DNA of 64,000 bases from CAYUNW01 sp964446235 (GCA_964446235.1 CAYUNW010000001.1:119884-183883), one strand, 5' to 3'; counted from the stretch's first letter, positions 51,655 to 61,058 are shown. The notes: a model not told the origin generated them from the letters alone. Made by a program: numbers and translations.

Positions 51655-53367
51655 ATGATATTTTCTAATAAAAATAATATATATTCGCAAAGTTACGAAA
51701 GTTCAATAAGAATTATTCCTCTAGGTGGGGCTGGAAATGTCACGAAAAACATGTATGTCTATGAATACAGAAGAAAAAATTCTGAAATTACAGACATACT
51801 AATTGTAGACTGCGGCATCGGTTTTCCGGATGAGGATATGTATGGTATAGATTTAATTATTCCGGATATTAGTTACTTAAAAGATAAAAAGGGTAAAATT
51901 CGAGGAATTGTTTTGACTCATGGACACGATGACCATATAGGAGCATTACCCTATATTTTACCTGAAATACAAACACCAATTTATGCAACCAAACTTACAA
52001 GTGCTTTTGCCGAAAATAAACTTAAAGAATTTGGTCTTCACAAACATATCAATCAGGTTAATTTTTCAGATAATATCAAATTAGGTAATTTCTCCATAGA
52101 TTTCGTATATGTCACTCATTCTGTTCCTGATTCGGCTAATCTGATAATTAAAACACCTCTGGGTATTTTTTATCATGGAAGTGATTTTAAATTCGATTGG
52201 ACACCTATTGACAACAGACAAACCGAGGTGGCAAAAATTGCTCAAGCCGCAAAAGAAGGAATTTTATGTCTATTGTCAGATTGTGTCAGGGTAGAATCGC
52301 CAGGTAATACTCTGTCAGAAAGAAATATTGAAACAACTCTTGAAGCTGAAATTAGAAGCTGTAATGGTAAATTTATTTTTACGACACAATCTTCAAATAT
52401 ATCCAGAATCCAACAGGCAATAAATGTTGCCGTAAAAAATAATAGACGTATTGCATTCCTAGGACGAAGCATTGAACAAAATGTGGAAATTGCCAGAAAA
52501 TTAGGGTACCTGAATTTCCCAGATGTTTTGGTTGTTTCCGAAAGGGAGCTTAAAAAATATAATCCAAAGGATTTGGCTTTAATAGTAACCGGTAGCCAAG
52601 CTCAACCACACTCAGCATTATCTAGAATCGCAGAAAGAGAACATAAATTTGTTAACCTAAAAAAAGGTGATGTTGTTGTTTTTTCTGCGGATCCAATTCC
52701 CGGTTATGAAAATGCTGTTCACAATCTAATCGATCAACTGACAGTAGAAGGAGCAAAAGTTTCTTACTCCGAAATTACTGATAATCTTCATGTTTCAGGT
52801 CATGGTTCAGAAAACGATTTAGCTTTAATGATTGGTTTGACTAAACCGAAACATATCATTCCGATTGGAGGTACATATAGACAAATGCATAAATATTCGG
52901 AACTTGCACAAAAAATGGGTTTCAATGATCAACAGATTATATTACCCCAAGACGGTGAGGTTATCAGTTTTGATAATCATCAGAAAGCCAAAATTACTGA
53001 TAAATTACAACTGAAAAACATCATGGTCGACGGATTAGGGATCGGTGATGTTGGAAATGTCGTCCTCCGCGATAGACAAACTATGGCTAGCGACGGTATT
53101 GTTATTGCAATAGTTCCCATCGAACAGTCCAGCGGTCAATTAACGGCGGATCCGGACATAATTTCAAGAGGTTTTGTATATATGAAACAATCAGTTGATC
53201 TTATCGACAATGCGAAAAACATAATCAGAAAAACGTTAAACCACAAACCGAGTCAGGTATTTGACTGGCAATTCATCAAAAAGCGAATTACCGATAGTTT
53301 AGAGGAATTTTTATATAAAGAAACTCACAGAAGACCGCTGGTGTTAACGATGGTTATAAAAGTATAA
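51655..53367 (+). CDS. rnj: ribonuclease J
   Basis: A 570-residue metallo-beta-lactamase/beta-CASP ribonuclease. The HGHDDHIGA motif (H89, H91, D93, H94) holds the two metal ions; the beta-CASP region with TGSQAQPHSALSRIAE (about 317-332) and the C-terminal domain ending in RRPLVLTMVIKV are complete. RNase J has 5'-3' exo and endo activity in mRNA decay. The gene converges with the CcdA gene with only three bases between stops. A TATAAT lies 17 bases before its ATG. Confidence 0.95.
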   Translation: MIFSNKNNIYSQSYESSIRIIPLGGAGNVTKNMYVYEYRRKNSEITDILIVDCGIGFPDEDMYGIDLIIPDISYLKDKKGKIRGIVLTHGHDDHIGALPYILPEIQTPIYATKLTSAFAENKLKEFGLHKHINQVNFSDNIKLGNFSIDFVYVTHSVPDSANLIIKTPLGIFYHGSDFKFDWTPIDNRQTEVAKIAQAAKEGILCLLSDCVRVESPGNTLSERNIETTLEAEIRSCNGKFIFTTQSSNISRIQQAINVAVKNNRRIAFLGRSIEQNVEIARKLGYLNFPDVLVVSERELKKYNPKDLALIVTGSQAQPHSALSRIAEREHKFVNLKKGDVVVFSADPIPGYENAVHNLIDQLTVEGAKVSYSEITDNLHVSGHGSENDLALMIGLTKPKHIIPIGGTYRQMHKYSELAQKMGFNDQQIILPQDGEVISFDNHQKAKITDKLQLKNIMVDGLGIGDVGNVVLRDRQTMASDGIVIAIVPIEQSSGQLTADPDIISRGFVYMKQSVDLIDNAKNIIRKTLNHKPSQVFDWQFIKKRITDSLEEFLYKETHRRPLVLTMVIKV

Positions 53368-53370
53368 CTT

Positions 53371-54144
53371 TCATAGATTTTTTTTAAAAAATTCTTCAAT
53401 AATATAAATACTAGAACTTACTAAATTAAGAAAGTAATGATATTTTCCGATTACTAGAATTAGACCAAATAAAATCAGAACTACACCAGCTCCTTTTGTA
53501 ATTAAATAAAATAATTTTCTGTATCTTTGTATAAATGAAAAAACTAAGGGAAAGAATAAACCCAATAACAAAAAAGGCGTTCCTAAACCTAAAGAAAAAA
53601 TAAAAAGATACTCCATGCCTTTCAATGCTGTATCTGCTTGAGATGCCAATATCAGCATTAAGCCTAAAATCTGACCTACGCACGGCATCCAAATAAGAGC
53701 ACAGGCAATACCGGTTATCATTGCGCTAATATAGCCTAAATTTGCTAGTTTTTTTTGGATATTCCAGGCATAATCAAATTCCAATGATTTGAATTTTAAT
53801 ACACCAATTTGTACTAAACCTAAAAAAATAATAAAAAATCCTGTCATTTGGATAATAAAATTCAGATTTTTCTGTAGTAATAATCCAATGATCGTTCCAG
53901 TTGCACCCAAGATCGTATAGACTAATGAAAAACCACTGACAAAAAAAATACTGGATATAAATACCCTTTTTCGAATATTGGCGGTATTTAATCCATATAA
54001 ATCCTTAAAGGTAAAACCTGTTATTATTGTAAAATAAGAAGGCAAAAGAGGCACTAAACATGGAGAAAAAAATGATGTCAAACCGGCAGTATATGCGATA
54101 AATATACTTAACTTTTCAAGAGCTATCAAATTAACCGCATCCAT
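53371..54144 (-). CDS. CcdA/DsbD-type thiol-disulfide membrane protein
   Basis: A 257-residue membrane protein with six predicted helices. Two cysteines in family positions are Cys29 (SPCLVPLLPSY) and Cys155 (MPCVGQ), which pass reducing power from cytosolic thioredoxin across the membrane. FSPCLVPLLPSY near the N terminus is diagnostic. The next gene upstream encodes an anchored thioredoxin-like protein, its likely partner. It converges with RNase J. Confidence 0.9.
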   Translation of the reverse strand: MDAVNLIALEKLSIFIAYTAGLTSFFSPCLVPLLPSYFTIITGFTFKDLYGLNTANIRKRVFISSIFFVSGFSLVYTILGATGTIIGLLLQKNLNFIIQMTGFFIIFLGLVQIGVLKFKSLEFDYAWNIQKKLANLGYISAMITGIACALIWMPCVGQILGLMLILASQADTALKGMEYLFIFSLGLGTPFLLLGLFFPLVFSFIQRYRKLFYLITKGAGVVLILFGLILVIGKYHYFLNLVSSSIYIIEEFFKKNL

Positions 54145-54182
54145 ATCATAAAAATAACATATATATTTTCACTCAACAATAT

Positions 54183-54956
54183 TTACGGGGCGGCACAACC
54201 TGATATTGCCGATATGGTCTCAATATCTGCTCTTCCTGGTATTACCAATTTACCGTTCTGCCCCCAAAATGGAACTGTATTTGTGGAATATTTTGAACAC
54301 TCCTGAGGTTTAACTTGACAGTTTATTTCTGTGATGTATTTTAATGCTTCTCCCAATATTGTTTTTTGGCGTTGACACTCAGAGCATCCCGGAATTGTAT
54401 GTAATATCATATTTTTTGCTGCCAAACATTTTCCGAAATCAGCCAGTGTAATGTTTGGTTTTACTGTCGGTGTAGGTACTTTTGTGGGAATTTTTGTAGG
54501 AATTTGTGTAGCTGTCGGTATAATTTTGAATGTTGGAGACGGCAAAATCATTTTGGTTGGAATTTGAATTTGGGATGGAATAACAGACGGAAAATAGTTT
54601 GTTGTCGGTTGAACCTTTATTGTCGGTATGATCGTTGGAATAGCTTCAGATACTGTTGGAAATATATCTACAGGTGAAATCCATATCGTCGGAAATGATA
54701 TACCTGGCTGGTTAATTTCAGGTTGAGAAATATTATTTATAGGTGAAATGATACTTACTAATTTTTCGTTGATTTGCATACCGATATTTTTGATATTGTT
54801 CGGAAATTCCTCAACGTATTTAACCGTATCCGGATTAACATCCGGTGAATTTGCCATAAAAATTTTTTCGTTTGCATAAAAGGAAAAAAAATAAGACAAA
54901 AATAATGATATAAAAATTTTAATTTTTTTGTCGTACTTATGAAATAATTTAACCAT
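54183..54956 (-). CDS. membrane-anchored thioredoxin-like protein with Pro/Thr-rich linker
   Basis: A 257-residue protein. Residues 11-29 form an N-terminal membrane helix or signal anchor. Residues about 80-168 are a long linker rich in Pro, Thr and Ile (repeated PTxxPT-like units). Residues 170-257 form a thioredoxin-like domain with CSEC at 191-194; Cys177, 213, 220 and 254 could form further disulfides. The last domain resembles the thioredoxin-like part attached to VKOR proteins (FGKCLAAKN, TVPFWGQNGK). Likely works on the outer face of the membrane with the CcdA homologue. Substrate unknown. Confidence 0.7.
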   Translation of the reverse strand: MVKLFHKYDKKIKIFISLFLSYFFSFYANEKIFMANSPDVNPDTVKYVEEFPNNIKNIGMQINEKLVSIISPINNISQPEINQPGISFPTIWISPVDIFPTVSEAIPTIIPTIKVQPTTNYFPSVIPSQIQIPTKMILPSPTFKIIPTATQIPTKIPTKVPTPTVKPNITLADFGKCLAAKNMILHTIPGCSECQRQKTILGEALKYITEINCQVKPQECSKYSTNTVPFWGQNGKLVIPGRADIETISAISGCAAP

Positions 54957-55025
54957 AAATCAATTATAACTTTATTTTAATCTTTTATTTATTATGAATT
55001 TTTCTGTTAATCAGAATTTAGATTA

Positions 55026-55054
55026 TTGACAATCCCCTTTAATTACTATAGGAT
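55026..55054 (+). promoter_or_regulatory. sigma70 promoter for ftsK
   Basis: Consensus TTGACA (55026-55031), 17-bp spacer, TAGGAT (55049-55054). A second TATAAT at 55076-55081 is nine bases before the ATG. Either could be used; the first has the better -35. Confidence 0.5.
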
Positions 55055-55089
55055 ATTAATATCGATTTTTGATGATATAATAATTTAAT

Positions 55090-57228
55090 ATGCCCAGAAA
55101 ATACAGAAAGCGAAAAAAGTTCTTTAATTTAAAACTCAAAGCTCAAACTATCTATACCTCTTTTTTTATAATTTTTGTGTGTCTTTCAGCTTTAATTACA
55201 ATATCATTTTTTCAATCAGGTACGGTATTGGATTTTTTCAAAAATATTACAATTGAATATTTCGGATGGTTAGCTGTCATTTTACCACTTGTACTTCTTT
55301 CGCTTTCAACATTTTTTATAAAAATTAAATCACCATTCACTAATCCAAATGTTCCCTTCGGTATGCTTTTGAGCTTTTTAACTCTTGCAGCATTAACCAG
55401 AAACGGATATATCGGTGATACTATATGGTATTACGTGGCTTTTTATATTTCTTGGATTGGAGCTTTTATACTTTTTTCGGCAATTTTTTTTATCGGACTT
55501 ATGATTCTCTTCAACACTTCCATAGAAGAAATTGTAAAATCGTTTACTCCCTTCTTTAAATCTTTTCAAAAATACTTATCCGAAATTAACTCCAAACGGA
55601 AAAAATCCGTGTTTCAAGAAAAACTACCGATAAAAGCCCCGTCATTTACAAAAGACTTTATTAAAGAAACACCTTCTCAAAAAGATAATATTGGTAATAA
55701 GGTAAATACAAAAATTCCTATTGGACTAGATGCTTCACCTGTAATTACAAATATTCAAGCTGCTACAAAAATTTGGGAGTACCCTCCTTTATCGTTGCTT
55801 TCTTCAAATCCCGGCCAAGAAGCTGATCGTGGAAATATTAAGAATAATGCCGATATTATCGAAAAAACTTTAGAGAGCTTCGGTATTCAAGCTAAAGTCG
55901 CGGAGATTAACAAAGGTCCAGCAGTTACACAATATTGTCTGGAAATTGCCTTGGGTATAAAAGTATCAAAAATTACCGCATTACAAAACGATTTAGCTCT
56001 TGCTTTATCAGCACCAACAGGTACTGTTAGAATCGAAGCTCCAATACCAGGAAGAAATCTGGTAGGAATAGAAATCCCCAACAGAAGTCTGAAGTTTGTT
56101 ACTCTCAGACAGATGCTTGAATCAAATGATATGAAAAGAAGTAAGGATAAACTTATTGTATCACTAGGTTTAGATGTTTCCGGTATGCCAAAAGTAGCAA
56201 ATATCGCAAAAATGCCCCATGTTCTTATCGCGGGAACGACAGGATCTGGTAAATCAGTGCTCATCAACTCTTGGATAGCCTCAATTTTGTTCAGATCATC
56301 ACCTGCTGAAGTTAAACTGATTATGGTTGATCCAAAAAGAGTAGAATTAACCGGTTACAACGGAATCCCTCATCTGCTTACTGAGGTTATTGTTGAACCG
56401 GATAAGATACTATCCGCTCTTCGTTGGTCAATTTCAGAAATGGAAAAAAGATATAAATTATTTGCAGAGATAGGTGTTAAAAATATTGAAGGCCACAATG
56501 AATTATCAGGCATACAACCCTTACCATATATTGTAATTTTTATAGATGAGCTTGCGGATTTAATGGCGTATGCACCGGTTGACGTAGAAGATTCCATTTG
56601 CAGATTGGCACAGATGGCTAGAGCTACCGGAATTCATCTGGTATTATCAACTCAAAGACCATCTACTGATGTTATTACAGGATTAATAAAAGCAAATGTT
56701 CCTTCGAGAATCGCTTTCAATGTCTCAAGCATGGTCGATTCTAGAGTTATTATTGATACCCCCGGAGCGGAAAAATTACTCGGAAGAGGTGATATGCTTT
56801 ATATACCTCCAGACCAAGCTAAACCAACAAGAATTCAAGGTACATTTGTATCTGATAATGAAATACAAAAATTGGTTGAATTTTTAAAAACAAATAATCA
56901 ACCTGCCGAATATGCTTCTGAAATTACATCCCAATCTGTCAGTGTAAAAAAAGGTATTGGTACTGTTTCGGGAAACGAGGATGGTAAAGATCCTCTTTTT
57001 GCAGATGCCGTACGCGTGATATGCCAATATGATAAAGCATCTGCTTCTTTGCTGCAACGAAAGCTAAAAATTGGTTATTCCAGAGCTGCTCGAGTAATTG
57101 ACCAATTGGAAGAAGAAGGTATCATTGGTGCCGGTGAAGGCGCAAAACCAAGAGATGTATTAATAAAGAATCCCGAGCAATATTTTCTTCAACAAGAAGC
57201 ACAACAATCTGAGGAAAAAATATACTAA
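55090..57228 (+). CDS. ftsK: DNA translocase FtsK/SpoIIIE
   Basis: A 712-residue DNA translocase. Four predicted membrane helices at about 17-40, 57-77, 87-105 and 115-140. A short variable linker follows, then the motor: alpha/beta domain with Walker A GTTGSGKSV (382-390) and Walker B IVIFIDELADLM (about 480-491). The C-terminal winged-helix gamma domain is at about 640-705 (ASLLQRKLKIGYSRAARVIDQLEEEG). It pumps chromosomal DNA through the division septum. The basic first ten residues are cytosolic. Four bases separate it from the RodZ-like gene. Confidence 0.97.
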   Translation: MPRKYRKRKKFFNLKLKAQTIYTSFFIIFVCLSALITISFFQSGTVLDFFKNITIEYFGWLAVILPLVLLSLSTFFIKIKSPFTNPNVPFGMLLSFLTLAALTRNGYIGDTIWYYVAFYISWIGAFILFSAIFFIGLMILFNTSIEEIVKSFTPFFKSFQKYLSEINSKRKKSVFQEKLPIKAPSFTKDFIKETPSQKDNIGNKVNTKIPIGLDASPVITNIQAATKIWEYPPLSLLSSNPGQEADRGNIKNNADIIEKTLESFGIQAKVAEINKGPAVTQYCLEIALGIKVSKITALQNDLALALSAPTGTVRIEAPIPGRNLVGIEIPNRSLKFVTLRQMLESNDMKRSKDKLIVSLGLDVSGMPKVANIAKMPHVLIAGTTGSGKSVLINSWIASILFRSSPAEVKLIMVDPKRVELTGYNGIPHLLTEVIVEPDKILSALRWSISEMEKRYKLFAEIGVKNIEGHNELSGIQPLPYIVIFIDELADLMAYAPVDVEDSICRLAQMARATGIHLVLSTQRPSTDVITGLIKANVPSRIAFNVSSMVDSRVIIDTPGAEKLLGRGDMLYIPPDQAKPTRIQGTFVSDNEIQKLVEFLKTNNQPAEYASEITSQSVSVKKGIGTVSGNEDGKDPLFADAVRVICQYDKASASLLQRKLKIGYSRAARVIDQLEEEGIIGAGEGAKPRDVLIKNPEQYFLQQEAQQSEEKIY

Positions 57229-57233
57229 TATTT

Positions 57234-57881
57234 ATGAAAACTGTTGGTGAAATTTTTAAAAAAGCAAGATCCGAAAAAAAAATAACTTTAGATCAAGTCG
57301 AAAAAGAAATTAAAATTCGTAAAAAATTCCTTCAAGCACTTGAAAATAATTCTTGGACCGATCTGCCTCCTCTACCTTACATCAAAGGATTTATCAGAAA
57401 TTATTCAAAATATTTAAGTTTAGAACCTGAAGAAATGGTAGCTTTCTTCCGAAGACAATATCTCCAAGAAAACAAATCAGGCTTATTACCAAAAGGATTA
57501 ATCAAACCGCTTAATTCCCCCTATTTTGATATAAATCCCCATTTTTGGCTATTTTTACTTATAGGATTATTTGTATTCTTATTTTTCGGTTATTTGTTTA
57601 TTCAATATCAATCATATAATAATCCGCCTAACTTAATAATCCTCGAACCTATTGAAGGTCTAGTGACAAATAATAACCAAATAAATGTCAGTGGTAAAAC
57701 AGACTCTGATGCTGTTGTATCCATAAACAGTGTTAAAATTGCTTTAAATAGCGCTGGTGAATTCAATACAAAAATTACGCTTTCCCCTGGGTCAAATTCA
57801 ATAATTATAGAAGCTGTCAAAAAAAACGGTAAGTCAAAATCAATCACCCGAAATATCCAAAAATCAGAAATATCCAATTAA
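57234..57881 (+). CDS. RodZ-like protein: HTH, one TM helix, Ig-like domain
   Basis: A 215-residue single-pass protein. Residues 1-70 form a helix-turn-helix (HTH_25) domain (VGEIFKKARSEKKITLDQVEKEIKIRKKFLQALE). A membrane helix is at about 102-122 (FWLFLLIGLFVFLFFGYLFI). The outer part (about 130-215) looks like a bacterial Ig/glucodextranase-B-like beta sandwich (INVSGKTDSDAVVSIN). RodZ organises MreB and cell shape, but no mreB is in view. Linked to ftsK by a five-base gap. Confidence 0.8.
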   Translation: MKTVGEIFKKARSEKKITLDQVEKEIKIRKKFLQALENNSWTDLPPLPYIKGFIRNYSKYLSLEPEEMVAFFRRQYLQENKSGLLPKGLIKPLNSPYFDINPHFWLFLLIGLFVFLFFGYLFIQYQSYNNPPNLIILEPIEGLVTNNNQINVSGKTDSDAVVSINSVKIALNSAGEFNTKITLSPGSNSIIIEAVKKNGKSKSITRNIQKSEISN

Positions 57882-57930
57882 CTTATATTGCTTATTAATT
57901 TAATACCTATAGATAATCAAAGTTTATCTG

Positions 57931-57959
57931 TTGACTGAAAAATATACTTCGGATAAAAT
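57931..57959 (+). promoter_or_regulatory. sigma70 promoter for the two small membrane proteins
   Basis: TTGACT (57931-57936), 17-bp spacer, TAAAAT (57954-57959), 30 bases before the ATG at 57989. A 6-bp hairpin AGATAA/TTTATCT lies just before it. Confidence 0.65.
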
Positions 57960-57988
57960 GTTAACTGAATTTCAATCATAATCTGCCC

Positions 57989-58258
57989 ATGCTAGACTTA
58001 AACACTGTAATTATTTTAATTGTTACTGTTTCACTTACTACTATTGCTATTGGAATTGGTTGGCAAATAATTCTGATTCTTATAGAAATCAGAAAGATGC
58101 TGGAAAAAACTAATTCAATTTTTGACGAAGCTCATCAAATAACCGTGAATTTAACAAAATCTTTTTCAAATATTCATTCTTTAGCGTCCTTTATAAGTTC
58201 ATTTCTGAAAGTTTTTCACATTAATAGAAAATCAAAGGAAGAAAATGTCCAAACATAA
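57989..58258 (+). CDS. small membrane protein, DUF948-like
   Basis: An 89-residue protein with one N-terminal helix (about 6-33) followed by an amphipathic helix (34-75) with regular heptads (RKMLEKTNSIFDEAHQITV). That layout recalls DUF948 and related small membrane proteins. The next gene starts 14 bases before its end, so the two are coupled. No motif for catalysis is seen. Confidence 0.6.
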   Translation: MLDLNTVIILIVTVSLTTIAIGIGWQIILILIEIRKMLEKTNSIFDEAHQITVNLTKSFSNIHSLASFISSFLKVFHINRKSKEENVQT

Positions 58259-58580
58259 AATTAGCAAATTTATTCCAGGATTTTTTTTAGGTGGACTAAT
58301 TGGCGGTATTGTTATGTATTTACTTACTACAGATGATGGAAAGAAAAAATTAGAAAATATTATAGATAAAATAACTACTTTAGAAAATAGATTTAAATCC
58401 AAAATACCAATAAAACCCACCGATCGTAATCATAATTCTCCTAACATAAAAAACAATACAACTAAATCAGAACAAATAAATATTTCAAAAAAAAACAGTG
58501 GTTCGAATGATGGTTTTTCAGATAAGATAGATAATAAAAAAAGGTTTTTTAAAAAAGCTGGTAGAAAACTACTTTCATAG
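58245..58580 (+). CDS. YtxH-like small membrane protein
   Basis: A 111-residue protein with a Gly-rich N-terminal helix (PGFFLGGLIGGIVMYLLTTDDGKKKLE, about 11-37), the typical layout of YtxH/gas-vesicle-like small proteins. The C half is charged and low complexity (Lys, Asn, Ser). AAAGGAAG lies six bases before the ATG. Its end overlaps the HEPN gene by 6 bp in convergent orientation. Function unknown; family members are often stress induced. Confidence 0.65.
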   Translation: MSKHKISKFIPGFFLGGLIGGIVMYLLTTDDGKKKLENIIDKITTLENRFKSKIPIKPTDRNHNSPNIKNNTTKSEQINISKKNSGSNDGFSDKIDNKKRFFKKAGRKLLS

Positions 58581-59063
58581 TTTCTTATTATCAAATAAAT
58601 TTACCGCCTCCTGCATAACATCTAACAAATCCTTAATTATGGTATTAGCTTCTTCAAATTTTAAAGCATTAGTATTATGAGGAAAATAATGAAAAACCAA
58701 GTTTCTTCCTTTTTTCCAGTTTATCCATAATTTTTCAGCTAATTCTCTATTTTTTAAATTTACAATCTTATCATAAACCGATTCATGTCTTAAATGTTTT
58801 TCCAAGGAAGGATTCAAAGCTTTACCTATTCTGAAACGGTCACTTTCATAAGACTCTTTTGAAATTAATGATAAATCCAAAAAAAGCTTTTTTAGAAATC
58901 CTTCGTATGCTTTTGCAAAAGGAAAAACCAAATATGAAAAATCAGAAATACTGTTTTGTTTATGATTATTAGCATCATTCAATAAATAGAATCCTTCTTC
59001 GATTAATCCTTTCTGACCATCAGATAAATATTTCCAAAAAAATGATTGCTTGTCTATTTCCAT
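58575..59063 (-). CDS. HEPN-domain protein resembling RnlA-type toxin
   Basis: A 162-residue all-alpha protein. R120-x4-H125 (RNLVFH) is the HEPN ribonuclease signature. YLVFPFAKAYEGFLKKLF (about 44-61) and RFRIGKALNPSLE (76-88) also look like the HEPN part of RnlA/LsoA toxins; this is from memory. No antitoxin-like gene is beside it; neighbours are the YtxH gene and alaS. It could be a solitary toxin or a nucleotide-binding HEPN protein. The sequence is intact. Confidence 0.7.
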   Translation of the reverse strand: MEIDKQSFFWKYLSDGQKGLIEEGFYLLNDANNHKQNSISDFSYLVFPFAKAYEGFLKKLFLDLSLISKESYESDRFRIGKALNPSLEKHLRHESVYDKIVNLKNRELAEKLWINWKKGRNLVFHYFPHNTNALKFEEANTIIKDLLDVMQEAVNLFDNKKL

Positions 59064-59085
59064 CGTTACTTAAAAATATCAATTT

Positions 59086-59114
59086 TTGACTGATATAAAG
59101 ATATATAATAAAAT
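59086..59114 (+). promoter_or_regulatory. sigma70 promoter for alaS
   Basis: TTGACT (59086-59091), 17-bp spacer, TAAAAT (59109-59114). It has the same hexamers as the promoter at 57931. Leader of about 60 nt. Confidence 0.7.
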
Positions 59115-59182
59115 ATTTCAACCGGAATTTAAATAATCAAAAGGATAAACTGCAAATTCTGAATAAATACTGTTAATTTTAT

Positions 59183-61027
59183 ATGTCTACTCATCAAATT
59201 GTAAGACGAAAATATATTGATTTTTTTACCAGTTCTCCCAGAAATCATAAAGAAATACCTTCATCTCCTCTTGTACCTGAAAACGATCCAACAGTTCTTT
59301 TTATCACTGCCGGTATGCACCCATTAGTGCCCTACTTATTAGGAGAAATCCATCCTTTAGGAAAAAGACTTGTGGATGTACAAAAATCATTTAGAACAGA
59401 TGATATTGAGGAAGTTGGTGATGAACGACATTTTACTTTTTTTGAAATGTTAGGGAATTGGTCGCTCGGAGATTATTTTAAAAAAGAAGCAATAAATTAC
59501 TCATTTGAGTTTCTTACAGGAAAAAAGTGGTTAAACCTTGATCCTAATAGGATTTATATATCTGTTTTTGAAGGCGATCAAGACGCTTTGATTGATAATG
59601 ATTCAATTAAGTATTGGCAACATGAATTCTCTAAAGCTGGCATATCAGCAAATGTCGGAAGCAGTAAAAACGGAGTAAAAGGCAATGACAGAATTTTCCC
59701 TTATCCGAAATCTAAGAATTGGTGGGGTCCGGCTGGAAATACAGGTCCTTGCGGTCCGGATACGGAAATGTTTTATGATACCCAACTTCCATTACATAAT
59801 ATAAAAAAACATGGTCCGGTTTGTCACATAAACTGTGATTGCGGAAGATATGTAGAAATCTGGAATGATGTTTTTATGGAATACAATAAAATGAGTAACG
59901 GAAAATATGAATCACTTTCACAAAAAAACGTAGACACTGGTATGGGCATGGAAAGAGTTGTTGCTATAATTGAATGGATAGATAATAAAATTACTGATCC
60001 AGATCCGTTTAGAACTTCTTTGTTTGTCAGTAATATTGAAATAATAAAACAACTAAGTGGAAAAGAGTATGAAAATGAATTTAAAAAATCGATTAGAATC
60101 ATCTCTGATCACATAAGAGCTTCAAGTTTTCTGATTGCTGATGGTGTAATCCCCAGCAATAAAGAGCGTGGTTATGTCTTACGTAAGTTAATTAGACGAT
60201 CTATCAGGCATGCAAACATGCTCGGCATCAAAGATGATTTTGTAACAATTCTAGCTAATGATATTATAAAAAATTATCAAGAAAGTTATCCAGAGCTATC
60301 TGAAAATAAAGAGGCTATATTCTCCGAATTGGCTAAAGAAGAAAAAAAGTTTAAAGTAACATTAGTCAAAGGACTCAATATAATTGAAAAGCAAAAAAAT
60401 CTTAATGGAAAAATTGCCTTCGATTTATATCAAACATATGGTTTTCCGCTAGAACTAACTATCGAAATCGCTCAAGAAAAAGGGCAAAAAATTGATGTTA
60501 AGTTGTTTAATAATGAGTTCCTTAAACATCAACAACTTTCAAGAACTGCTACAAAAGGAGTGTTTAAGGGTGGGTTACAAGATCATTCGGATGAAACAAC
60601 CAAATTACATACTGCTACACATCTTTTACAACAAGCATTAAGAAATATCTTAGGTAATCATGTTAGACAAAAAGGTAGTCATATTACAAGTGAAAGATTA
60701 CGTTTTGATTTTACCCATTCGAAAAAAATTTCCGACAAAGAAATTATTGATATTGAAAATACAATTAATAAAATAATCAAAAATAATCTTAAAGTCGAAC
60801 ATCAAATGATGCATTTCAAAAAAGCTATAGAAATCGGAGCTCTTTTTATTCCGAATGCAAATTATCCGGAAACTGTTAAAGTATATAGTGTAGGTAATTT
60901 TTCTAAAGAAATATGCGGAGGACCACATGTTGACTTTACAGGTTCAATGGGAAGCTTTAAGATAATAAAGGAAGAAAATTTAGGATCCGGTATTCGTAGA
61001 ATATATGCTAAGTTGAATACCCCATGA
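59183..61027 (+). CDS. alaS: alanyl-tRNA synthetase lacking the C-terminal (C-Ala) domain
   Basis: A 614-residue AlaRS. The class II catalytic core is at 1-250 (FFEMLGNWSLGDYF, WGPAGNTGPCGPDTEMFYD), tRNA-recognition helices to about 450, then the editing domain. Editing zinc ligands are His476 and His480 (HTATH), Cys578 and His582 (CGGPH). The chain stops just after the editing domain, where others (about 875 residues) continue into the DHHA1/C-Ala domain that holds the tRNA elbow. It has its own promoter. Two genes follow in the same direction. Confidence 0.95.
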   Translation: MSTHQIVRRKYIDFFTSSPRNHKEIPSSPLVPENDPTVLFITAGMHPLVPYLLGEIHPLGKRLVDVQKSFRTDDIEEVGDERHFTFFEMLGNWSLGDYFKKEAINYSFEFLTGKKWLNLDPNRIYISVFEGDQDALIDNDSIKYWQHEFSKAGISANVGSSKNGVKGNDRIFPYPKSKNWWGPAGNTGPCGPDTEMFYDTQLPLHNIKKHGPVCHINCDCGRYVEIWNDVFMEYNKMSNGKYESLSQKNVDTGMGMERVVAIIEWIDNKITDPDPFRTSLFVSNIEIIKQLSGKEYENEFKKSIRIISDHIRASSFLIADGVIPSNKERGYVLRKLIRRSIRHANMLGIKDDFVTILANDIIKNYQESYPELSENKEAIFSELAKEEKKFKVTLVKGLNIIEKQKNLNGKIAFDLYQTYGFPLELTIEIAQEKGQKIDVKLFNNEFLKHQQLSRTATKGVFKGGLQDHSDETTKLHTATHLLQQALRNILGNHVRQKGSHITSERLRFDFTHSKKISDKEIIDIENTINKIIKNNLKVEHQMMHFKKAIEIGALFIPNANYPETVKVYSVGNFSKEICGGPHVDFTGSMGSFKIIKEENLGSGIRRIYAKLNTP

Positions 61028-61058
61028 ACCTATAATATCTTCAAGTTAAATTCTTAAA

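Noticed and set aside
54480..54720. DNA tandem repeat or CRISPR-like array
   Set aside because: The repeated look comes from codons of the Pro/Thr-rich linker of the thioredoxin-like protein; units vary in length and have no spacers.
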